From NCBI GenBank assembly GCA_018239845.1, contig JAFEGO010000010.1:1-64000 (forward strand): DNA of 64,000 nt. The letters run 5' to 3'. Position 1 is the first letter of the stretch, and every line of letters starts with the position of its first letter. Of this stretch, positions 26,022 through 35,037 are shown piece after piece. A program made the translations under genes and the position numbers. The stretch comes from Verrucomicrobiota bacterium. GTDB taxonomy: Bacteria; Verrucomicrobiota; Verrucomicrobiia; Opitutales; Opitutaceae. A model generated the notes under the pieces. It did not search any database and was not told the DNA's origin. It was given only the letters and a program-made list of their open reading frames with translations.

Positions 26022-26567
26022 ATGAGCCATCCCATCGTCAACGAGACCCAGACCAAGATGAAAAAAGCCGTGGACTACACGCTCCACGAGTTCAGCGCCA
26101 TCCACACGGGCAAGGCCACGCCCGCCATGGTCGAGGGCGTGATGGTTGACGCCTACGGCTCCCAGATGCGCCTCAAGGACTGCGCCGCCATCTCCACGCC
26201 CGACGCCCGCCTCATCCAGATCCAGCCGTGGGACGCCGGTCTCCTCAAGGCCATCGTCAAGGGCATCCAGGAGGCCAACCTCGGCTTCAACCCCGTCCCG
26301 GACGGGAAGGTCGTGCGCATCCCCCTCCCCGAGATGAGCCGTGAGCGCCGCCAGGAATTCGTGAAGACCGCCCACCGTCTCGCCGAGGAGGGCCGTGTGC
26401 ACGTCCGCACCGTGCGCCGCGACTCCTTCGAGGCCGTGAAGCGCGCCAAGCTCCCCGAGGATCAGGTTAACCGCCTGGAGAAGGACATCCAGACCCTCAC
26501 CGACAACTTCATCAAGTCGATCAACGAGCACCTCGCCCACAAGGAAAAGGACCTCCTCGCCGTCTGA
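26022..26567 (+). CDS. frr: Ribosome recycling factor
   Basis: Frr, with EF-G, splits post-termination ribosomes. The 181-aa protein shows the family's VNETQTKMKKAVDYTLHEFS start, HTGKATPAMVEGVMVDAYGS, IQIQPWDAGLLKAIVKGI, NPVPDGKVVRIPLPEMSRER, and a C-terminal helix with KDIQTLTDNFIKSINEHLAHK. Length is normal. It is separated from pyrH by the PEP-CTERM gene. Confidence 0.97.
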   Translation: MSHPIVNETQTKMKKAVDYTLHEFSAIHTGKATPAMVEGVMVDAYGSQMRLKDCAAISTPDARLIQIQPWDAGLLKAIVKGIQEANLGFNPVPDGKVVRIPLPEMSRERRQEFVKTAHRLAEEGRVHVRTVRRDSFEAVKRAKLPEDQVNRLEKDIQTLTDNFIKSINEHLAHKEKDLLAV

Positions 26568-26582
26568 GGCAGGGCTCCGTGG

Positions 26583-26601
26583 CACGGGCGTCCCGCCCGT
26601 G
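26583..26601. repeat. Short GC-rich palindrome after frr
   Basis: CACGGGCG and CGCCCGTG form a perfect 8-bp stem around TCC in the 69-bp gap between frr and proB. It may be a terminator without a T tract or one of the compact GC palindromes also seen at 27774, 54861 and 56869. Confidence 0.5.
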
Positions 26602-26636
26602 GGTTTGAGAATCCGCTTCGTTCCGTCCTTCCGTCC

Positions 26637-27767
26637 ATGGCCTCCAGCCTCCCGCTTCCTGCTGCCCGCAAGCAGCGCGTGATCGTCAAGCTCGGCACCG
26701 GCGTCCTCACGACCGGTGTCGGCCAGCTCGACACCACGCGCATCGCCGCCGTCTGCGCCGAGGTCTCCGCCCTCCGCGCCAAGGGCCACGAGGTCATCAT
26801 CGTCAGCTCCGGTGCCGTCGGCCTCGGCATGGGTGCCCTCCAGCTCACCAAGCGCCCGAAGGATGTCTCCAAGAAGCAGGCCTGCGCCGCCATCGGCCAG
26901 AGCCTCCTCATGCAGACGTGGCAGGCCGGCTTCGCCCCCCACCGCCTGACCGTCGCGCAGGTGCTCCTCACCCATGAGGACCTCCGCGCGCGCGACCGCT
27001 ACCTCGGCATCAAGCACTGCCTCAGCCAGCTGATCGAGTACGGCACCATCCCCATCATCAACGAGAACGACACCGTCAGCGCCGCCGAGATCCAGGCCAT
27101 GCTCCGCTTCGGCGACAACGACACGCTCTCCGCCATGGTCGCGAGTCTTCTCGGCGCGCAGTACCTCGTCATCCTCTCCACCGCCCCGGGCCTCATCGAT
27201 ATGCAGGGCACCAAGGAGATTGTCCCCGTCGTCGAGCGCATCACGCCGGAAATCGAGGCCATGGCCGGTGGCACCAGCAGCGAGACCGCCGTCGGCGGCA
27301 TGGTCTCAAAAATTTCCGCCGCCAAGCTCGCGACGCGCGCCGGCTGCGGCGTCTTCATCGCCAGCGGCTCCGAGCCCGACGTGCTCACCCGCCTCCTCTC
27401 CGGCCGCGGCCCCGGCACCTTCTTCGTCCCCAACGGCCTGCCCCTCGCCGCCCGCAAACGCTGGCTCGCCTACTTCCAGCGCCCCGCCGGCATCATCCAC
27501 GTCAACGAGTGCGCCGTGCCCGTCCTCCGCGAGCAGGGCCGCAGCCTCCTCGCCGTCGGCGTCACGCACGCCTTCGGCACCTTCGGCGTCGGCGAGATCG
27601 TCAACATCGCGGGCCCCGACGGCGCCATCTTCGCGCGCGGCAAGACCGGCTTCGCCAGCGAGGACATCCCCGCCCTCGCCGGCCAGCAGGGCCCCGCCGT
27701 CCGCGCCCTGCACCCCACCCGCAAGCGCCTCGAAGTCGTCCACCGCAACGACCTCGTCCTGCTCTGA
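26637..27767 (+). CDS. proB: Glutamate 5-kinase
   Basis: ProB makes gamma-glutamyl phosphate in proline synthesis. The 376-aa protein has an amino-acid-kinase domain (RVIVKLGTGVLTTG, EVIIVSSGAVGLGMGAL, IINENDTVSAAEI, GTSSETAVGGMVSKISAA) and a C-terminal PUA domain (about 280-370; HAFGTFGVGEIVNIAGPDG), the domain order usual for bacterial ProB. ATG 26637 precedes the first strand by 14 residues, with no Shine-Dalgarno motif visible. No proA is adjacent. Confidence 0.96.
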   Translation: MASSLPLPAARKQRVIVKLGTGVLTTGVGQLDTTRIAAVCAEVSALRAKGHEVIIVSSGAVGLGMGALQLTKRPKDVSKKQACAAIGQSLLMQTWQAGFAPHRLTVAQVLLTHEDLRARDRYLGIKHCLSQLIEYGTIPIINENDTVSAAEIQAMLRFGDNDTLSAMVASLLGAQYLVILSTAPGLIDMQGTKEIVPVVERITPEIEAMAGGTSSETAVGGMVSKISAAKLATRAGCGVFIASGSEPDVLTRLLSGRGPGTFFVPNGLPLAARKRWLAYFQRPAGIIHVNECAVPVLREQGRSLLAVGVTHAFGTFGVGEIVNIAGPDGAIFARGKTGFASEDIPALAGQQGPAVRALHPTRKRLEVVHRNDLVLL

Positions 27768-27773
27768 CGCAGG

Positions 27774-27796
27774 GGCGTCCCGCTCAGCGGGACGCC
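27774..27796. repeat. GC-rich palindrome after proB
   Basis: GGCGTCCCGCT (27774-27784) and AGCGGGACGCC (27786-27796) form a perfect 11-bp inverted repeat with a one-base centre, just after the proB stop codon. There is no T tract. It could act as a transcription barrier or as a mobile palindromic unit. Confidence 0.55.
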
Positions 27797-27850
27797 AGTC
27801 ACCTCCTTCCACCCCAAGCGCCCCCGCCGCAGCTCGCCTCCGCCCGCCTT

Positions 27851-27883
27851 CATTCGCGCCCATTCGCGTCCATTCGCGGTTAA
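27851..27883. repeat. Decamer triplet repeat, single arm
   Basis: CATTCGCGCC, CATTCGCGTC and CATTCGCGGT are three tandem decamers followed by TAAAAATCC. The same ending follows the element at 32497-32529. It lies 14 nt upstream of the GNAT start codon. Confidence 0.75.
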
Positions 27884-27896
27884 AAATCCCACCTCC

Positions 27897-28349
27897 GTGA
27901 GCCCACCGCCCTTCACGCTCGCCCCCGCCACCCTCGCCGACCGCGAGCGGCTCTGGCGCATCAAGAAAAACTGCCTCCGCCACTACGTGGAGGAGACCTG
28001 GGGCTTTTGGGAGGACATCAGCCAGCGCGCCCATTTCGACCAGAACTACGACCTCGACGAGATCCGCCTCATCCTGACCGACGACGGCCAACTCGCCGGC
28101 TATATCGCCTGTGCGCGCACGCCGCCGGAGATCGCGCTGCACAACATCATGATCTCCCCGGGGTATCAGAACCGCGGGCTCGGTACGGCCGTGCTCAAAA
28201 ACCTCCTTGCCGAGGCCCGCGCACAAAAGCTCTCGGTCCGCCTGCAGGTGCTGCGCGTCAACCCCGCCCGCCAGCTCTACGAGCGCCTCGGCTTCACCAT
28301 TTACGAGGAGACGCCGACGCACTTCCGCCTGCGGTGGCAGCCAGCCTGA
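27897..28349 (+). CDS. GNAT-family N-acetyltransferase
   Basis: This 150-aa protein has the Gcn5-related acetyltransferase fold: an N-terminal alpha/beta part, the acetyl-CoA pyrophosphate-binding loop ISPGYQNRGLGTAVLKNLL (about 82-100), and a C-terminal VLRVNPARQLYERLGFTIYE strand-helix typical of RimI-like enzymes. It starts at GTG 27897, just downstream of a decamer repeat. The substrate cannot be told from sequence. Confidence 0.87.
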   Translation: MSPPPFTLAPATLADRERLWRIKKNCLRHYVEETWGFWEDISQRAHFDQNYDLDEIRLILTDDGQLAGYIACARTPPEIALHNIMISPGYQNRGLGTAVLKNLLAEARAQKLSVRLQVLRVNPARQLYERLGFTIYEETPTHFRLRWQPA

Positions 28350-28358
28350 TGCCTTGAA

Positions 28359-28426
28359 GGTAGGAGCGTGCTTGCACGCGATGTTCGGCCCGAGCCGCAG
28401 CCATCGCGTGCAAGCACGCTCCTACC
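28359..28426. repeat. Perfect 25-bp inverted repeat between convergent genes
   Basis: The arm at 28359-28383 (GGTAGGAGCGTGCTTGCACG and five more bases) pairs perfectly with 28402-28426 around an 18-nt loop. It lies between the convergent GNAT and GH127 genes. A related half-copy is at about 30492-30520. It could be a bidirectional terminator or a mobile palindromic repeat. Confidence 0.75.
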
Positions 28427-28449
28427 CCAAGCCGCCCTACCTAACCCCC

Positions 28450-30357
28450 TCACCCCCGCTTCAGCCACACCGCCATCGCCGACGGTCCGCGGTTGGCCCA
28501 CGTGTAGTACGGGATCTCCGTGATCGTCTTCGTCGCGGCGCCCGCGCCGTTCTCGATCGTCAGGATGGTCACGCCTTCGAACAGATCCGGCGCGGCCTTC
28601 GCCTCGACCTTCGCTCCCGCCTTTACGACGAGGTCCGCCGGCACCGTCTGCTTCTCCGGGTCTTCGACGCAGTAAACCACCGGGCCGCGCTCAAAGGCCA
28701 CGCGCCCCTCCTCCGCCGCGATGCGGGTATCGCCGTGCACGGCACGCACCGGCATCGGCAGGTCGAGTTCCACCGTGTCGCCCGCCTGCCAGGCCCGCGC
28801 CAGGCTCACGTAGCCGCCGTCCGCCTGGGCCGGCACCGCCGCGCCATTCACGCGCACGGTCCACGCCGTCGGCGTGGCATCGTCGTAACCATACAGGCCT
28901 GACGCCACCGGCCGGCCCTGCGCCCAGCCCGGGATACGCAGCTTGAGGGTAAACGTCGCCGCCTTCTCCGGCGTCACCGTGAGCTTCACCTGGCCGCTCC
29001 ACGGATAATCCGTCGTCTGCGCCAGCTTCACCTTCGTACCCGCCACACTGGCCTCGCCTTCGCTCTGCGCGTAGAAGTTCACATGCAGCGCGTCGCCGCG
29101 CACCGCGTAGAAATAGCCGGTGATCGCCGCGAGCGTGCGCATGACATTCGGCGGGCAGCACGCGCAGCCGAACCACGGCGCGCGGCCCTCGAAGCCGTGA
29201 TTGAATTTCTTCACGCCGTCGCAGATCAGCGGATTCGGATAGAGGAAGCGGTCGCCCGAGAGCGACACGCCGCTGATAAACCCGTTGAAGCACACGCGCT
29301 CGAACACGTCCATGTAGCGCGCCTCGCCCGTGAGGAGGAACATCCGGTGGTTCCACATCATGAACGCGATGGCCGCGCAGGTCTCGTTGTAGCCGTCCTG
29401 CGGCAGCTCGTAGTCCGCGCCGTAGGCCTCGCCGTGCTGCAGCGCGCCGACGCCGCCGGTCAGGTACATCTTCCGCTCCGCCGCGCTCTCCCAGATTTTC
29501 TTGATCGCGGAGACGTAGCGGGCGTCGCCCGTCAGCGCCGCGATGTCCGCCATGCCGGCGTACATGTAGTTCGCGCGCACCGCGTGGCCCACCGCCTCGT
29601 CCTGGTCCACCGCGAGCTTGTGCTGCTGGCTGTAAACCTTGCCGCCCGGCCCGCGGGCCTCGATGAAGATCTGCGCCAGCTCGAGCCAGCGTTTGTCGCC
29701 GGTCACGTGATAAAGTTTTGCCAAGCCGATCTCGATCACCTGGTGCCCCGGCGCGATGCGCAGCTTGCGGTCGCCAAAGTCGTGCCAGACGAGCTCGGCG
29801 CTCTTCAGGCACACGTCAAGCAGCGTGCGTTTGCCCGTGGCGAGGTAGTGCGCCACGCCCGCCTCGTACATGTGGCCGAGGTTGTAGAGCTCGTGGCTCA
29901 GGTCGGGGTCCTTCAGCCAGCGCTGCGGGTCGATCCACTCATGCGCCGGCGTGTCCGGGTGCATCGTGCGGAAGGTGTAGATATAGCCATCCGGCTCCTG
30001 TGCCGCCGCGATGCGCGCGATCCAGCCGTCCAGCGCCTGGTCGAGCGCCGGGTCGGGCCGCATGCTCAGCACGTAGGACGCGCCTTCGATCACCTTGAAC
30101 ACATCCGAGTCGTCGAATGGGTACAGCGTCGCCGGCTTGTTTTGGAAGGTCTTCTCGCCCGCCGCGCGCCGGCGCAGCGTCTCCGCCGCGAGGTCGAAGT
30201 TCTTCATGCGGTTCGTGTCCTCGCATTGCTTGAGCGCGAAGGGCGTGGTGACCGCGCGGTTGGTCTCCTGGCGCTTTTGCCAGAAGCCGCCCGTGATACG
30301 GACGGCGGTGAACGGGACCGGCTGAACCGGGTAATCGGAGGTCGGGGAGGCGCTCAT
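28450..30357 (-). CDS. GH127-family glycoside hydrolase (beta-L-arabinofuranosidase-like)
   Basis: This 635-aa protein has an (alpha/alpha)6-barrel core and C-terminal beta domains. In the GH127 enzyme HypBA1 a zinc ion is held by one Glu and three Cys, and one Cys is the nucleophile. The equivalent residues appear here as E325-T-C327 (YNETCAA) and C400-C401 (FGCACCPPNVMRT), with C398 in addition. It begins MSASPTSDYPVQPVPFTAVR with no signal peptide, so it probably acts in the cytoplasm. The longer frame to 30690 covers a repeat-rich intergenic stretch. Role: release of arabinose from glycan fragments, inferred from the family. No transporter or regulator lies beside it. Confidence 0.88.
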   Translation of the reverse strand: MSASPTSDYPVQPVPFTAVRITGGFWQKRQETNRAVTTPFALKQCEDTNRMKNFDLAAETLRRRAAGEKTFQNKPATLYPFDDSDVFKVIEGASYVLSMRPDPALDQALDGWIARIAAAQEPDGYIYTFRTMHPDTPAHEWIDPQRWLKDPDLSHELYNLGHMYEAGVAHYLATGKRTLLDVCLKSAELVWHDFGDRKLRIAPGHQVIEIGLAKLYHVTGDKRWLELAQIFIEARGPGGKVYSQQHKLAVDQDEAVGHAVRANYMYAGMADIAALTGDARYVSAIKKIWESAAERKMYLTGGVGALQHGEAYGADYELPQDGYNETCAAIAFMMWNHRMFLLTGEARYMDVFERVCFNGFISGVSLSGDRFLYPNPLICDGVKKFNHGFEGRAPWFGCACCPPNVMRTLAAITGYFYAVRGDALHVNFYAQSEGEASVAGTKVKLAQTTDYPWSGQVKLTVTPEKAATFTLKLRIPGWAQGRPVASGLYGYDDATPTAWTVRVNGAAVPAQADGGYVSLARAWQAGDTVELDLPMPVRAVHGDTRIAAEEGRVAFERGPVVYCVEDPEKQTVPADLVVKAGAKVEAKAAPDLFEGVTILTIENGAGAATKTITEIPYYTWANRGPSAMAVWLKRG

Positions 30358-30491
30358 GGGGTGGATCGTGGACAGAGAAATTTCCGGCCGCCCATCCCGC
30401 GCGGTCCCGCCGCCTCCATCAAGGCTTAAAGCAGTATCATTCAGTGATGACGCACCGAACGCGGCACTCCACCCGAGCGCAATAAGCCCGA

Positions 30492-30607
30492 GGTAGGTTG
30501 CGTGCTTGCGCGCAACGACGCTGCCCCTCCGCCGGTGGCTCAGCTCCAACCATATTACGCCAAGAAGCCTCGCGCCCATTTCCGTGTCTTCCGTGTGTTC
30601 CGTGGGC
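30492..30607. repeat. Repeat remnants between GH127 and DUF885 genes
   Basis: Within the 256-bp gap (30358-30613), positions 30492-30520 resemble one arm of the 28359 palindrome (GTAGGTTGCGTGCTTGCGCG). Positions 30579-30607 hold three 9-bp units TTCCGTGTC, TTCCGTGTG and TTCCGTGGG. I see no gene here. Confidence 0.6.
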
Positions 30608-30613
30608 CACAAC

Positions 30614-32392
30614 TCACTGCGCAAACCGCCACGAGGCCTTGTAGTCCGCGGGCAGCTTGTCGCCGCGGAGGCGAGCCCGGACCATTTCAATCGGCATCGG
30701 TCCGCCTTGCATGATGCGGTCGTGAAATTCCTGCAGCGGCATCCCGCCCTTTTCCACGAGGTCGTGGTGCAGCGCGCGGAGTTGCAGCGCGCCCATCATG
30801 TAGCCGACCTGGTAGAGCGGCGACCACGAGCCGTTGAACGAGCGGCGCACTTCGCCCGTCGCCGTGTGCCGGTCGTGGCCCACGCGGTCCACGAGGAAGT
30901 CGATGCACTGCTGCGGCGTCCATTTGCCGAGGTGGAAGTTGAGCGAGAAGATGATGCGCGCGCAGCGGTGCGAGCGCCAGAAGAGCGCCCCCGCGCGGTC
31001 CAGCGGGTCCTTTGAGGTGTAGCCGCGATCGTACATCTGGAACTCCCACCAGAGCGCCCAGCCTTCCATCCAGAAGGGCGTCTCGAAGATCTTCCGCTGC
31101 GGCTGGTAGCGCGCCGACATGAAGAACTGCAGGCTGTGGCCCGGCACCAGCTCGTGAAACACCGTGGCCTTCGCGAGGTGGATGTTGTTTGCCCGCAGGC
31201 TGTCGAGCTTGGCCTGCTGCGTCATGTCCGAGGTGGGGAACGAGACCCAGATCTCCTCGCCGCCCAGGAAGAAGGGCGCCGTCTTCTGCTCCTCCGGCGT
31301 CATCATCTTCATCCGCCACGTGTCCGCCGCGAGCGGCGGGATCGTGATCATCTTGTTTTTCGTCACGTAATCAATCGCCTCGCGCGCGAGGTCGCGCACC
31401 AGCTCCGGCTGACGGCCCGGCGCCACGTAGTCGTTCTTCATCTTCTCCAGCGCGGCCTTCCAGTCGTCGCCGAGGCCGAGCTCCTTCGCCGTGCGTTTCC
31501 ACTCCTTGTCGCACCACTCGAACTCGCGGTTCGCGATCTCCAGCAGCTCCTCCGGCGTGTAGGCGATCTGTTCGTGCTCCAGCTCCTCCATCAGGCCTCC
31601 GCGCCCCACCGGGTCGCCGACGATCGGGTCGTCCTCGCCTTTCTTCACCCCCACGATCTTCTCGCGCAGCACGGCCTTGTAGTCCTTCAGCCCGTCGCTG
31701 AGTTTTTGATACGGGTCCTTCGCCCACCAGCTGAAGAGCGGGTCGTAGCCATCGTAGAATTTGTACCAGTCCTCCAGCGCATCGCCCAGCTCCCCGAGCT
31801 TCCCCGCCGCCCGCAGCGCCACGATCTTCGTCACGCCCGGTGACGATTTCTCCAGCCCGGCCTCAACCGCCTTGCGCGCATCGGCGAGCTGCTGGCTGAG
31901 CTTGTTCAGCGTCACCGCCGCCGCCTTCGGGTCCATCGCCGTCAGCAGCCGCCGCGACTCCTGCAACTCCGCGATGCCCTCGGCAAACGGCAGCAGCGCC
32001 GCCATCTCCTCGCCCTTCTTCCGCTCACGCGCGAGCACGCGGAGTTCGTAAGTGATCTCCGAGCGCAGCAGCACGTAGTCCACGCGGCCCTCGACGCCGA
32101 GTCCGTCAACCGGCACCGCCGCGAGCTTCTGCTGCCACGTCTCAAAAAATGCCTGGAAGGTCTTATCGTAGCTCGCCGAGTGCGTGACACTGTAGAACCG
32201 CTGCAGCCGCTCGTGGTCCTCCGTGTACCGCTCCACGAGTTCCCGCAGCTCGCTCACCTGCCCTTTCGGCGTCACCGCGAGATCCGGCACGTAAGCCGCC
32301 GGATCGCGCGACGCCAGCGTCGGATAAGTTTCTGCCGCAACCGCCGCGGACGTGAGGGTAAGCAGGGCCAGGGCGAGCCGGGGATAAAGCAT
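30614..32392 (-). CDS. Secreted DUF885-family putative zinc metallopeptidase
   Basis: This 592-aa protein begins with a signal peptide (MLYPRLALALLTLTSAAVAA). The helical body matches the DUF885 family, with the putative zinc motif HELVPGHSLQ (about residue 420) followed by PFWMEGWALWWEFQMYDRGY, whose Glu could be the third ligand, and the C-terminal YQVGYMMGALQLRALHHDL. DUF885 proteins are generally treated as gluzincin-like carboxypeptidase relatives without a defined substrate. ATG 32392 starts the signal peptide; the ten extra upstream residues are not hydrophobic. Confidence 0.83.
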   Translation of the reverse strand: MLYPRLALALLTLTSAAVAAETYPTLASRDPAAYVPDLAVTPKGQVSELRELVERYTEDHERLQRFYSVTHSASYDKTFQAFFETWQQKLAAVPVDGLGVEGRVDYVLLRSEITYELRVLARERKKGEEMAALLPFAEGIAELQESRRLLTAMDPKAAAVTLNKLSQQLADARKAVEAGLEKSSPGVTKIVALRAAGKLGELGDALEDWYKFYDGYDPLFSWWAKDPYQKLSDGLKDYKAVLREKIVGVKKGEDDPIVGDPVGRGGLMEELEHEQIAYTPEELLEIANREFEWCDKEWKRTAKELGLGDDWKAALEKMKNDYVAPGRQPELVRDLAREAIDYVTKNKMITIPPLAADTWRMKMMTPEEQKTAPFFLGGEEIWVSFPTSDMTQQAKLDSLRANNIHLAKATVFHELVPGHSLQFFMSARYQPQRKIFETPFWMEGWALWWEFQMYDRGYTSKDPLDRAGALFWRSHRCARIIFSLNFHLGKWTPQQCIDFLVDRVGHDRHTATGEVRRSFNGSWSPLYQVGYMMGALQLRALHHDLVEKGGMPLQEFHDRIMQGGPMPIEMVRARLRGDKLPADYKASWRFAQ

Positions 32393-32446
32393 ACCCCCGT
32401 TAAACACACCCCGACCCCGCACGTCAAAGCCGGGAATTACCAGTCC

Positions 32447-32529
32447 TTAACCACGGATGGACGCGGATGCACACGGATAAAGGAATGAGCGGTTCGTATC
32501 CGTGTGCATCCGCGTCCATCCGTGGTTAA
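32447..32529. repeat. Perfect 33-bp inverted repeat of decamer units
   Basis: Arms 32447-32479 and 32497-32529 are perfect inverted copies around a 17-nt loop. The right arm reads as three decamers of the type ATCCGTGTGC, ATCCGCGTCC and ATCCGTGGTT, then AA. It lies between the divergent DUF885 and Lgt-like genes and is the best-preserved copy of the dispersed family. Confidence 0.9.
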
Positions 32530-32586
32530 AAATCCGTCCTTCCCCTCCGCCGCCCCAGCCGCAACGCTCCTCGTACTCACCCCGCC

Positions 32587-33354
32587 ATGACGTTTCCTGT
32601 TTACGTCAATCTCTTCGGCCGGCCGCTCCACCCTCACCTTGTGTTCGAGGCGCTCGGCTATTTCGCCGGCGCGCGGCTCTACTTCTCCCTGCGCCGCCGA
32701 CAGCGTGAGGCCGCCCTGCCCCTCGAACAAAATCTGTGGCTCCTCGTCGGCTGTGTCTTCGGCGCCTGGCTCGGCTCCAAGCTTCTCGCCTGGGTCGAGT
32801 CGTTTCACCACTACCTCGGTCTCCTGCACACCGACCCCGCCGCCCTCATGGGCGGCAAGACCATCGTCGGCGGCCTCCTCGGCGGCTGGGCCGGCATCGA
32901 GTTCGCCAAGGCCCGCCTCGGCCTCACGCGCTCCACGGGCGACACCTTTGTCTGGCCGCTCGCCGTCGGCACCGCCATCGGCCGGCTCGGGTGCTTCTTC
33001 ACCGGGCTCTCCGACCAGACCTACGGCATCGCCACTTCCCTGCCGTGGGGCGTGGACTTCGGCGACGGCGTCCTCCGCCACCCCACGCAGCTCTATGAGA
33101 GCGGCTTCGTCCTGCTGCTCGCCTTGGCGATTCATTTCGGTACGCGCCATCGCCCGCTGCCGGCCGGGGCGCGTTTCCGGCTCTACTTCGCGGGCTACTT
33201 CGCCTTCCGTTTCTGCATCGAGTTCCTGAAGCCCCGCGAAACGCCCCTCGTTTTCCTCAGCGCCATCCAGCTCGCCAGCCTTGTTGGCGTAATCCTCGCC
33301 CTCACCTCGCTCCGCCGCCTCCCATGGACCGCCCCTACCTCTACGCCGAACTGA
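32587..33354 (+). CDS. Lgt-like polytopic membrane protein (divergent prolipoprotein diacylglyceryl transferase homologue)
   Basis: This 255-aa protein has about seven hydrophobic helices. Lgt-family motifs are clear: GRLGCFFTGLSDQTYG (about 137-152) and HPTQLYESG (about 166). The loop that in E. coli Lgt reads SFHGGL, with essential His103, reads here GGKTIVGGLLGG, so that His is absent. The helix that carries Arg239 in E. coli reads IEFLKPRE. It is therefore probably not the lipoprotein-modifying Lgt but a paralogue acting on another lipid. It overlaps the radical SAM gene by 31 nt, which implies translational coupling. The E. coli residue numbers are from memory of the published enzyme. 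Confidence 0.83.
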   Translation: MTFPVYVNLFGRPLHPHLVFEALGYFAGARLYFSLRRRQREAALPLEQNLWLLVGCVFGAWLGSKLLAWVESFHHYLGLLHTDPAALMGGKTIVGGLLGGWAGIEFAKARLGLTRSTGDTFVWPLAVGTAIGRLGCFFTGLSDQTYGIATSLPWGVDFGDGVLRHPTQLYESGFVLLLALAIHFGTRHRPLPAGARFRLYFAGYFAFRFCIEFLKPRETPLVFLSAIQLASLVGVILALTSLRRLPWTAPTSTPN

Positions 33355-34748
33355 CCAATTCCCTTTGCTCGCACTGCCTGCGCAAGGTCGAGGCCAAGGT
33401 CATCATCCAGGACGACCGCGTTTACCTCGACAAGCGCTGCCCCGAGCATGGCCGCGAGCGCGTCCTCATCTCCACCGATGTCGAGTACTGGCACCAGACG
33501 CGCCGCTTCCTCAAGCCCGGCCAGCTCCCGCGCAAGTTCAACACCCCCATTTTGCACGGCTGCCCCTACGACTGCGGCCTCTGCGCCGACCATGAGCAGC
33601 ACTCCTGCCTGACGCTCCTCGAGGTCACCGACTCCTGCAATCTCTCCTGCCCCATCTGCTACGCCGAGTCCTCGCCGAAGCGCACCACCCACCGCACGCT
33701 GAAACAGATTGAGTTCATGCTCGATGCCATCGTCCGCAACGAGGGCGAGCCTGACATCGTGCAGATCTCCGGCGGCGAGCCCACGCTGCACCCCGAATTC
33801 TTCGCCATCCTCGACGCCGCGAAGCGCCGTCCGATCAAGCACCTCATGCTCAATACGAACGGCCTCCGCATCGCGCAGGACGCCGAGTTCGCCAAGCGTC
33901 TCGCTGACTACGCTCCGGGCTTCGAGATCTACCTCCAGTTCGACTCCCTCCGGCCCGACCCCATCCGCGTCCTCCGCGGCGCCGACCTGCTCGACATCCG
34001 CCGTCGCGCCCTCGACCGGCTCAACGCCCTCAACCTCTCCACCACGCTCGTCTGCACCTTGAAAAAGGGGCTCAATGACCAGGAGCTCGGCGAGATCGTG
34101 GACTTCGCCCTCACCCAGCGCTGCGTCCGCGGCGTCACCTTCCAGCCGATCCAGCATGCGGGCCGCTCCGAAAATTTCGACCCCGCCCGCGACCGCCTCA
34201 CGCTCTCCGAGGTCCGCCAGAATCTCCTCGCGCAGTCCAAGATCTTCCGGCCCGACGACATCATCCCTGTCCCCTGCCACCCCGACTGCCTCGCGATGGG
34301 CTACGCCCTCAAGCTAGGTGGCAAGGTCACGCCCCTCACCAGCCTGATCCCCCGTGACACCCTGCTCCGCGGCGAGGGCAGCACCATCGTCTATGAGCGC
34401 GACCCGGAGCTGCGCTCTGCGGTCTTCAACCTTTTCTCGACGCACCACTCGCCCGAGAGCGGGGCCGACGCCCTCCGCCAGCTCCTCTGCTGCCTGCCCC
34501 TCGTGCAGGCTCCCGCCGCCCTGAGCTACGAGAATATCTTCCGGGTGCTCATCATCCAGTTCCTCGATGCGCACAACTTCGACGTCCGCAGCGTGAAGAA
34601 GAGCTGCATCCACATCGCGCACCCCGACGGCCGCATCATCCCCTTCGACACGTACAACCTCTTCTACCGCGACGGCAAGGAGGCCGCCTGGCGCCAGGCC
34701 GTCAATCCCACCCCACCCGCCCATGGACACGCCCCCGCCCCCGTCTGA
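33324..34748 (+). CDS. Radical SAM enzyme of the COG1964 (Tes/MJ0619-like) family
   Basis: This 474-aa protein has an N-terminal metal-binding module (C15, C18, C39, H42). A second cluster follows (HGCPYDCGLCADHEQHSC; C80, C84, C87), then the radical SAM motif CNLSCPIC (C105, C109, C112) and the SAM-binding GGEP (ISGGEPTLHPE). Further cysteines (CHPDC, CCLPL) lie in the C-terminal part. This order matches COG1964 proteins, which include MJ0619-type methylases and archaeal tetraether synthase Tes; Tes joins lipid tails through carbon-carbon bonds. Pairing with an Lgt-like protein suggests a membrane lipid substrate. The actual reaction is unknown. Confidence 0.88.
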   Translation: MDRPYLYAELTNSLCSHCLRKVEAKVIIQDDRVYLDKRCPEHGRERVLISTDVEYWHQTRRFLKPGQLPRKFNTPILHGCPYDCGLCADHEQHSCLTLLEVTDSCNLSCPICYAESSPKRTTHRTLKQIEFMLDAIVRNEGEPDIVQISGGEPTLHPEFFAILDAAKRRPIKHLMLNTNGLRIAQDAEFAKRLADYAPGFEIYLQFDSLRPDPIRVLRGADLLDIRRRALDRLNALNLSTTLVCTLKKGLNDQELGEIVDFALTQRCVRGVTFQPIQHAGRSENFDPARDRLTLSEVRQNLLAQSKIFRPDDIIPVPCHPDCLAMGYALKLGGKVTPLTSLIPRDTLLRGEGSTIVYERDPELRSAVFNLFSTHHSPESGADALRQLLCCLPLVQAPAALSYENIFRVLIIQFLDAHNFDVRSVKKSCIHIAHPDGRIIPFDTYNLFYRDGKEAAWRQAVNPTPPAHGHAPAPV

Positions 34749-35025
34749 ACCACCGCCGGTCGCCCCCCGCTCCCGCGGACCCATCCTCGGCGGTTTTCTC
34801 GTCGGTGCGGTGATCTGGCTACTCCCGCCCGCAGTCGCCTTGCTACAGCCGAAGGACGGTTACGCGGTGCTCCCTTTCCTGATCTTCGCGTCGCTACTGC
34901 TTCCGCCCGTCAGCCTCATCCTTGCACTTATACCCAACACCCGGCGCGTCGGCCTCGGCCTGCTCCTCGCCTGTGGCCTCGGCTGGCTGATCCTCGGCGC
35001 CATGTGCGGCGGCCTCATTCGTTAA
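34723..35025 (+). CDS. Small Pro-rich membrane protein A of the radical SAM operon
   Basis: This 100-aa protein has a Pro-rich N-terminus (DTPPPPSEPPPVAP) and three predicted transmembrane helices (about 22-42, 48-70 and 77-97). It overlaps the end of the radical SAM gene by 26 nt. I recognise no family. The next gene has the same plan (Pro-rich start, then helices), and the two may be diverged paralogues. Confidence 0.68.
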   Translation: MDTPPPPSEPPPVAPRSRGPILGGFLVGAVIWLLPPAVALLQPKDGYAVLPFLIFASLLLPPVSLILALIPNTRRVGLGLLLACGLGWLILGAMCGGLIR

Positions 35026-35037
35026 ACCGTACAACCC

